Assembly (NCBI RefSeq): GCF_050589625.1
Contig: NZ_JBNGOP010000014.1
Coordinates: forward strand, 1 to 64,000
Source: Pelagihabitans sp947500445
GTDB taxonomy: Bacteria; Bacteroidota; Bacteroidia; Flavobacteriales; Flavobacteriaceae
DNA: 64,000 bases
Reading direction: 5' to 3'
Part shown: positions 60,266 to 64,000 of the stretch, in pieces
Layout of the letters: each line of letters begins with the position of its first letter
Position numbering within the stretch: position 1 is the first letter of the stretch
Made by a program: the position numbers and the translations under genes
The notes under the pieces: model-generated
Seen by the model: only the letters and a program-made list of their open reading frames with translations
Databases searched by the model: none
Told to the model about the DNA's origin: nothing

Positions 60266-61894
60266 CTATACCGGAACCGCGTACATTTTAGCTCGCAATT
60301 CCTTAATGCCCTTATCGGACATGTATTCATCGAACGTCAAATGACGATCAATATTGCCTTTTGGGGTCAGTTCAATGATACGATCGGCTACGGTTTGCGC
60401 AAATTCGTGATCATGGGTAGTAAACAATACCGTTCCCTTGAAATTCTTCAATGAATTATTAAAAGCGGTAATGCTTTCCAGGTCCAAGTGATTCGTAGGC
60501 TCGTCCAACATTAATACATTGGCACGCAACATCATCATTCTACTGAGCATACACCTTACTTTTTCACCACCGGACAGCACGGTACATTTTTTAAGGGCTT
60601 CCTCTCCGCTGAACAACATTTTACCCAAAAATCCCCTTAGGTATACCTCCTCGCGCTCTTCTTCGGTTTTTGCCCATTGGCGTAACCAGTCGACCAAACT
60701 TACCGCTTGGTTAAAATATGAGGAATTGTCCGCGGGAAGGTAGGATTGTGAAGTAGTGATGCCCCATTGCAAATCACCGTTATCCGCGCGTTTCCTTCCG
60801 TTTACAATTTCGTAAAATGCGGTAGTAGCCCGCGAATCCTTTGAAATAACCGCAACCTTGTCCCCTTTTGCCAAATTCAGGTTTAACCCTTTGAACAATA
60901 CCTCACCATCCTCGGAAGAAGCGGAAAGATCATTAATGTTCAGTATTTGATCGCCTGCCTCACGCTCCCGATCAAAAATAATGGCGGGGTATCTTCGACT
61001 GGACGGTTTGATGTCCTCGACCTTTAATTTGGAAAGCATTTTTTTTCGGCTCGTAGCCTGTTTGCTTTTTGCGACGTTAGCGCTAAAACGCATGATAAAC
61101 TCCTGTAGTTCCTTTGCCTTTTCCTCGGCCTTTTTATTCTGTTGTGCTCTTTGCCGCGCTGCCAACTGGCTGCTCTCGTACCAAAACGTATAGTTACCAC
61201 TATATAAATTGAGTTTACCAAAATCGATATCGCCGATGTGGGTACATACGGAATCTAGGAAGTGACGGTCGTGGGACACTACGATAACGGTATTTTCGTA
61301 TCCACCGATAAAATGCTCCAACCAACTTATGGTATCGTAATCCAGGTCGTTGGTAGGTTCGTCCATGATCAAAACATCCGGATTTCCGAACAACGCCTGT
61401 GCCAAGAGTACCCTAACCTTTAACTTGGAGTCCATTTCGCCCATTGTAGTATAATGCAAGGTTTCGTTGATGCCCAAATTGGACAGTAGCGCCGCCGCAT
61501 CACTATCGGCGTTCCAACCGTTCATTTCCTCGAACTGTACTTGTAGTTCCCCTATTTTGTCGGCATTTTCATCGGTGTAATCGGCATACAGCGCATCGAT
61601 TTCCTGCTTTATTTTAAAAAGAGGGGTATTTCCCATTACTACGGTCTCCAAAACCGTGGCCGTATCGTATGCGTTGTGATCCTGTTCCAGAATGGACATT
61701 CTTTTGCCCGGTTCAAGGTGTACATGCCCTGAGGTGGGTTCAATTTGTCCCGATAAAATTCGCAGAAATGTAGATTTGCCAGCGCCGTTCGCACCGATAA
61801 TCCCATAACAATTGCCTTGCGTAAACGATACGTTCACTTCATCGAACAATACTCTTTTACCAAATTGGACCGATAGATTGGAAACCGACAACAT
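60266..61894 (-). CDS. ABC-F ATPase, YbiT-like
   Basis: A 542-residue ABC-F protein. The first domain has GIIGANGAGKSTFLRIL (Walker A, about 33-49) and a weak signature region TTMGEMDSKLKVRVLLAQAL instead of LSGGQ; the second has a degenerate P-loop (LAKGDKVAVISKDSRATTAF, about 345-364, no GxxGxGKST) but a good signature CTVLSGGEKVRCMLSRMM and Walker B LMLDEPTNHLDL. This uneven pattern is typical of Bacteroidota YbiT-like proteins; role presumably ribosome-associated. A TTG-N21-TATTTTTG promoter (61918-61949, minus) supports the start at 61894. Confidence 0.88.
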   Translation of the reverse strand: MLSVSNLSVQFGKRVLFDEVNVSFTQGNCYGIIGANGAGKSTFLRILSGQIEPTSGHVHLEPGKRMSILEQDHNAYDTATVLETVVMGNTPLFKIKQEIDALYADYTDENADKIGELQVQFEEMNGWNADSDAAALLSNLGINETLHYTTMGEMDSKLKVRVLLAQALFGNPDVLIMDEPTNDLDYDTISWLEHFIGGYENTVIVVSHDRHFLDSVCTHIGDIDFGKLNLYSGNYTFWYESSQLAARQRAQQNKKAEEKAKELQEFIMRFSANVAKSKQATSRKKMLSKLKVEDIKPSSRRYPAIIFDREREAGDQILNINDLSASSEDGEVLFKGLNLNLAKGDKVAVISKDSRATTAFYEIVNGRKRADNGDLQWGITTSQSYLPADNSSYFNQAVSLVDWLRQWAKTEEEREEVYLRGFLGKMLFSGEEALKKCTVLSGGEKVRCMLSRMMMLRANVLMLDEPTNHLDLESITAFNNSLKNFKGTVLFTTHDHEFAQTVADRIIELTPKGNIDRHLTFDEYMSDKGIKELRAKMYAVPV

Positions 61895-61917
61895 AACTAC
61901 TGTTTTAAAATTTCGTG

Positions 61918-61949
61918 CAAAAATACGCAAAATAAGTTCCGTCGGCCAA
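61918..61949 (-). promoter_or_regulatory. Promoter of the YbiT-like gene
   Basis: On the minus strand: TTG (61949-61947), 21-base spacer, TATTTTTG (61925-61918). The transcript would begin near 61911, so the start codon at 61894 is used. Confidence 0.77.
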
Positions 61950-62068
61950 TAAACGTTGATTGCATGTCGCTTGACGAAAAGCAAGGGCCAAACCCCTAAT
62001 ATTTAACGCCCTATTAACAGCAAAGGCCCAATGCCTTGCTTACTTTTACCTTGCGTAGCGCTAGTTTT

Positions 62069-63451
62069 ATGATAAAAAAATTACTATATCCCCTCGTTTT
62101 AGTAGTAATAGGTTGCGGTGAAGGAGTATTGAATACCCCTAAGGTACATTTTGCAGGAGAAATCGTCAATCCGACCAGTAAACATGTGGTATTACTAAAA
62201 GGAGACCGGGTCATCGACTCTGCTCAACTTGATGCCACCAACCGCTTTGCCTTCAACTTTGACTCGTTGCCCACGGGGCTATATCACTTCAACCATTCGC
62301 CCGAACTGCAGTACATTTATTTGGAGCCCGGCGATAGCATTACAATTCGATTGAACACCATTGATTTTGACGAATCTTTGGCATTTTCCGGGAAAGGTAG
62401 CGAGATCAGCAGCTTTCTGTTAGAAGTGTTTTTGGCCAAAGAAGCCGAAGCTCCTTTGATCAACGCATATTATACCCTGGAGGCGGGAGCCTTTTCACTC
62501 AAAATCGATTCCCTTAAAAAGTCGAAGATGGACATGCTTGGGGACTTGAAAAGTGATGGTGAAGTATCCGGGGAAGAAGAAGCCATTGCATTGGCCAGCA
62601 TTTCGTACACCTACAATACGTTTATGGAGAAGTATCCTTTCAAACATAAACAGTTGGCCCATCAGGGCGTAATGGAAAGCTTGCCAAAAGGGTTTTATAG
62701 TTATCGCAAATCGCTTGATTACGGTGATGAAAAGCTGGTGTACCTGCGTCCCTATTACAATTTCATGCAACATCACATTCAAAACCGGGCCTATATGGAT
62801 TGTTCCGAAAAATGTGCCGTGAACGAAGCTATTGTGAGGGACCAACTGCACTTTAACCAGCACAAAATGCGAATGATCGACAGTTTGGTCACCGCTAAGG
62901 AGCTAAAGGACAACCTTTACCGTTATGTTGCTTTCGATTATCTTTTGAAGGTACACGACACGGAGGAAAACAATCGAAAATTTATCGAGGAGTTTCACGA
63001 ACTGTCACAGAACAATAAGCATCTGGAGGAAATTGACAATCTGTACCACGGTATTGAAAACATTCAACCCAATAAGTTCATACCCGAGCTTTATGTATCG
63101 AGCATGGATGGTGACACCATTTCACTTCGTGAAATTTCCGAAAAGGGGAAAACCGTTTTTTATTTTTGGTCCGGTTCGGAAAAAAGACATTTTAACAATA
63201 TTAAGGCCAGGATAACAAAATTGAGCGAAGAACACCCTCGCTTACGATACGTTGGAATCAATATGAAAACCAATGAGCCAACTTGGAAGGCCATGGTAGA
63301 ACGATCGGGCCTAGATAAAAGCTTACAGTTTAGGGCCGATGATTTTGAAGAGCTTACGAAATCATTGATTATTTATCCGCCCAATAAATGCGTTATTACC
63401 GAGGACGCAAAAATTGTCGATGCTTTTGCGAACATCTATTCCGAATTTTAG
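62069..63451 (+). CDS. Thioredoxin-fold lipoprotein lacking the CxxC motif
   Basis: A 460-residue lipoprotein: signal IKKLLYPLVLVVIGC (Cys about 16). The N-terminal beta domain (about 20-120, FAGEIVNPTSKHVVLLKGDRVIDSAQLD) is of the DUF4369 kind, the middle is helical, and the C-terminal thioredoxin-like domain (about 345-460) contains TISLREISEKGKTVFYFWSGSEKRH. The position of the CxxC motif reads SGSEKR, so it cannot do disulfide exchange. Start chosen at 62069 because the lipoprotein signal begins there. Divergent from the YbiT-like gene. Function unknown, perhaps a structural or binding role. Confidence 0.8.
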   Translation: MIKKLLYPLVLVVIGCGEGVLNTPKVHFAGEIVNPTSKHVVLLKGDRVIDSAQLDATNRFAFNFDSLPTGLYHFNHSPELQYIYLEPGDSITIRLNTIDFDESLAFSGKGSEISSFLLEVFLAKEAEAPLINAYYTLEAGAFSLKIDSLKKSKMDMLGDLKSDGEVSGEEEAIALASISYTYNTFMEKYPFKHKQLAHQGVMESLPKGFYSYRKSLDYGDEKLVYLRPYYNFMQHHIQNRAYMDCSEKCAVNEAIVRDQLHFNQHKMRMIDSLVTAKELKDNLYRYVAFDYLLKVHDTEENNRKFIEEFHELSQNNKHLEEIDNLYHGIENIQPNKFIPELYVSSMDGDTISLREISEKGKTVFYFWSGSEKRHFNNIKARITKLSEEHPRLRYVGINMKTNEPTWKAMVERSGLDKSLQFRADDFEELTKSLIIYPPNKCVITEDAKIVDAFANIYSEF

Positions 63452-63545
63452 ACCCCATACCGAACAACATACGTACGCGTCAAGAACAACGAAACAGTCT
63501 TACGGTAACAATAGTAAAGAAAATCGTTTATAGCAATACCAGCAT

Positions 63546-63578
63546 AAAAAAAGACCGCTACGGGCGGTCTTTTCTTTT
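63546..63578. terminator. Bidirectional terminator between convergent genes
   Basis: AAAAAAAGACCGC-TACGG-GCGGTCTTTTCTTTT, a strong stem with A-run and T-run, between the thioredoxin-fold gene and the transaldolase. Confidence 0.87.
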
Positions 63579-63601
63579 ATTTTGAGCGAAAAACGTCGCC
63601 T

Positions 63602-64000
63602 TTAATTATCCTTTTTATAGTCGGCCAAAAACTTCTCAAGACCAATGTCGGTCAACGGGTGCTTTAACAGACCTTCTATTGCGGACAGTGGCCCTGTCAT
63701 GACATCGGCGCCCAACTTGGCACAATCGATAACATGCATGGTATGCCGTACGGAAGCCGCCAATATTTCGGTGGCAAAAGCATAATTGTCATAAATCATT
63801 CTAATCTCCGCGATAAGGTTGAGCCCATCCGTAGAAATGTCGTCCAATCGCCCGATAAACGGAGAAACGTAAGTTGCTCCCGCCTTTGCCGCCAATAGCG
63901 CCTGACCCGCAGAAAAAACCAAGGTACAATTGGTACGTATACCCTTGTCGGAGAAATATTTTAATGCCTTTACACCATCTTTGATCATCGGCACTTTCAC
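63602..64000 (-). CDS. Transaldolase/fructose-6-phosphate aldolase (5' end outside the window)
   Basis: The last 132-133 residues of a class I aldolase of the small transaldolase (TalC/FSA) family; the 5' part runs off the right window edge. VKVPMIKDGVKALKYFSDKGIRTNCTLVFSAGQALLAAKAGATYVSPFIGRLDD holds the Schiff-base lysine (VKVP), the TxxFS segment and the SPFIGRxDD motif; the end IEGLLKHPLTDIGLEKFLADYKK matches TalC. It exchanges dihydroxyacetone units in the non-oxidative pentose phosphate pathway, or acts as an FSA-like aldolase. Full members are about 215-220 residues. Followed by a good terminator. Confidence 0.93.
   Translation of the reverse strand: MKVPMIKDGVKALKYFSDKGIRTNCTLVFSAGQALLAAKAGATYVSPFIGRLDDISTDGLNLIAEIRMIYDNYAFATEILAASVRHTMHVIDCAKLGADVMTGPLSAIEGLLKHPLTDIGLEKFLADYKKDN

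Noticed and set aside
1..64000. tRNA, rRNA, CRISPR arrays, phage or transposase genes
   Set aside because: I scanned by eye for T-loop signatures, repeat-spacer patterns and transposase motifs and found none; short or diverged RNA genes could be missed.

Overview
The window reads as a chromosomal segment of a Bacteroidota bacterium, most likely a marine member of the Flavobacteriaceae. The grounds are: a long list of flavobacterial protein types (CAL67264-type 60-residue membrane protein, DUF2853, DUF4252, DUF5117-type zinc metalloprotease, SPOR-like and TlpA/DUF4369-like lipoproteins, REC-LytTR regulator with a HisKA_2 kinase); start codons preceded by A-rich stretches rather than Shine-Dalgarno sites; and several promoters of the Bacteroidota form TTG-N19..21-TANNTTTG. 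No rRNA, tRNA, CRISPR array, phage gene or transposase gene was recognised. Gene density is high and almost everything is ordinary core genome.

Layout. 0.2-10.6 kb: OmpA-family protein, DUF1508 protein, threonine aldolase, metalloprotease, release factor 2 (prfB, with an intact programmed +1 frameshift), ArsC-like reductase, an exported protein, a 57-residue membrane protein, fumarase C and a coiled-coil membrane protein. 11-20 kb: a metallo-beta-lactamase-fold lipoprotein, EttA, an oxidoreductase, acyl-CoA carboxylase beta subunit, an odd TonB plug/TPR protein without a barrel, and a Crp/Fnr regulator with a peroxiredoxin. 20-34 kb: a dispersed menaquinone cluster on the minus strand (menI, menF, menD ... 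menA ... menC, menE) interleaved with DUF2853, an S1/CvfB-like protein, a SPOR-like protein, a LytTR response regulator, a CPBP protease and, in between, a histidine kinase and an SDR enzyme; menB and menH are not in the window. 34.2-37.8 kb: a tightly packed TetR-hydrolase-hydrolase-transglutaminase-like-hydrolase operon. 38-54 kb: DnaK, a DUF1080 glycoside-type protein, panB-lspA-rluA, leuA-leuB, a TlpA-like lipoprotein, pheT, a fasciclin protein. 55-64 kb: a two-gene mannitol-dehydrogenase/NCS1 transporter operon, a surface lipoprotein, a YbiT-like ABC-F ATPase, a thioredoxin-fold lipoprotein without the active-site cysteines, and the 3' part of a transaldolase.

The least explained signals are (1) the five-gene hydrolase operon, whose putative TetR operator shares a 12-base block with the sequence just upstream of the start codon of a metallo-beta-lactamase-fold gene 23 kb away; (2) a family of about 28-base palindromic intergenic repeats (consensus arms AATACCATTT / AAATGGTATT), two copies of which form a 164-base MITE- or BIME-like unit with 26-base perfect inverted ends; (3) the plug-plus-TPR protein; (4) a palindrome and sigma-54-like element upstream of dnaK. 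No new defence or mobile system is evident.
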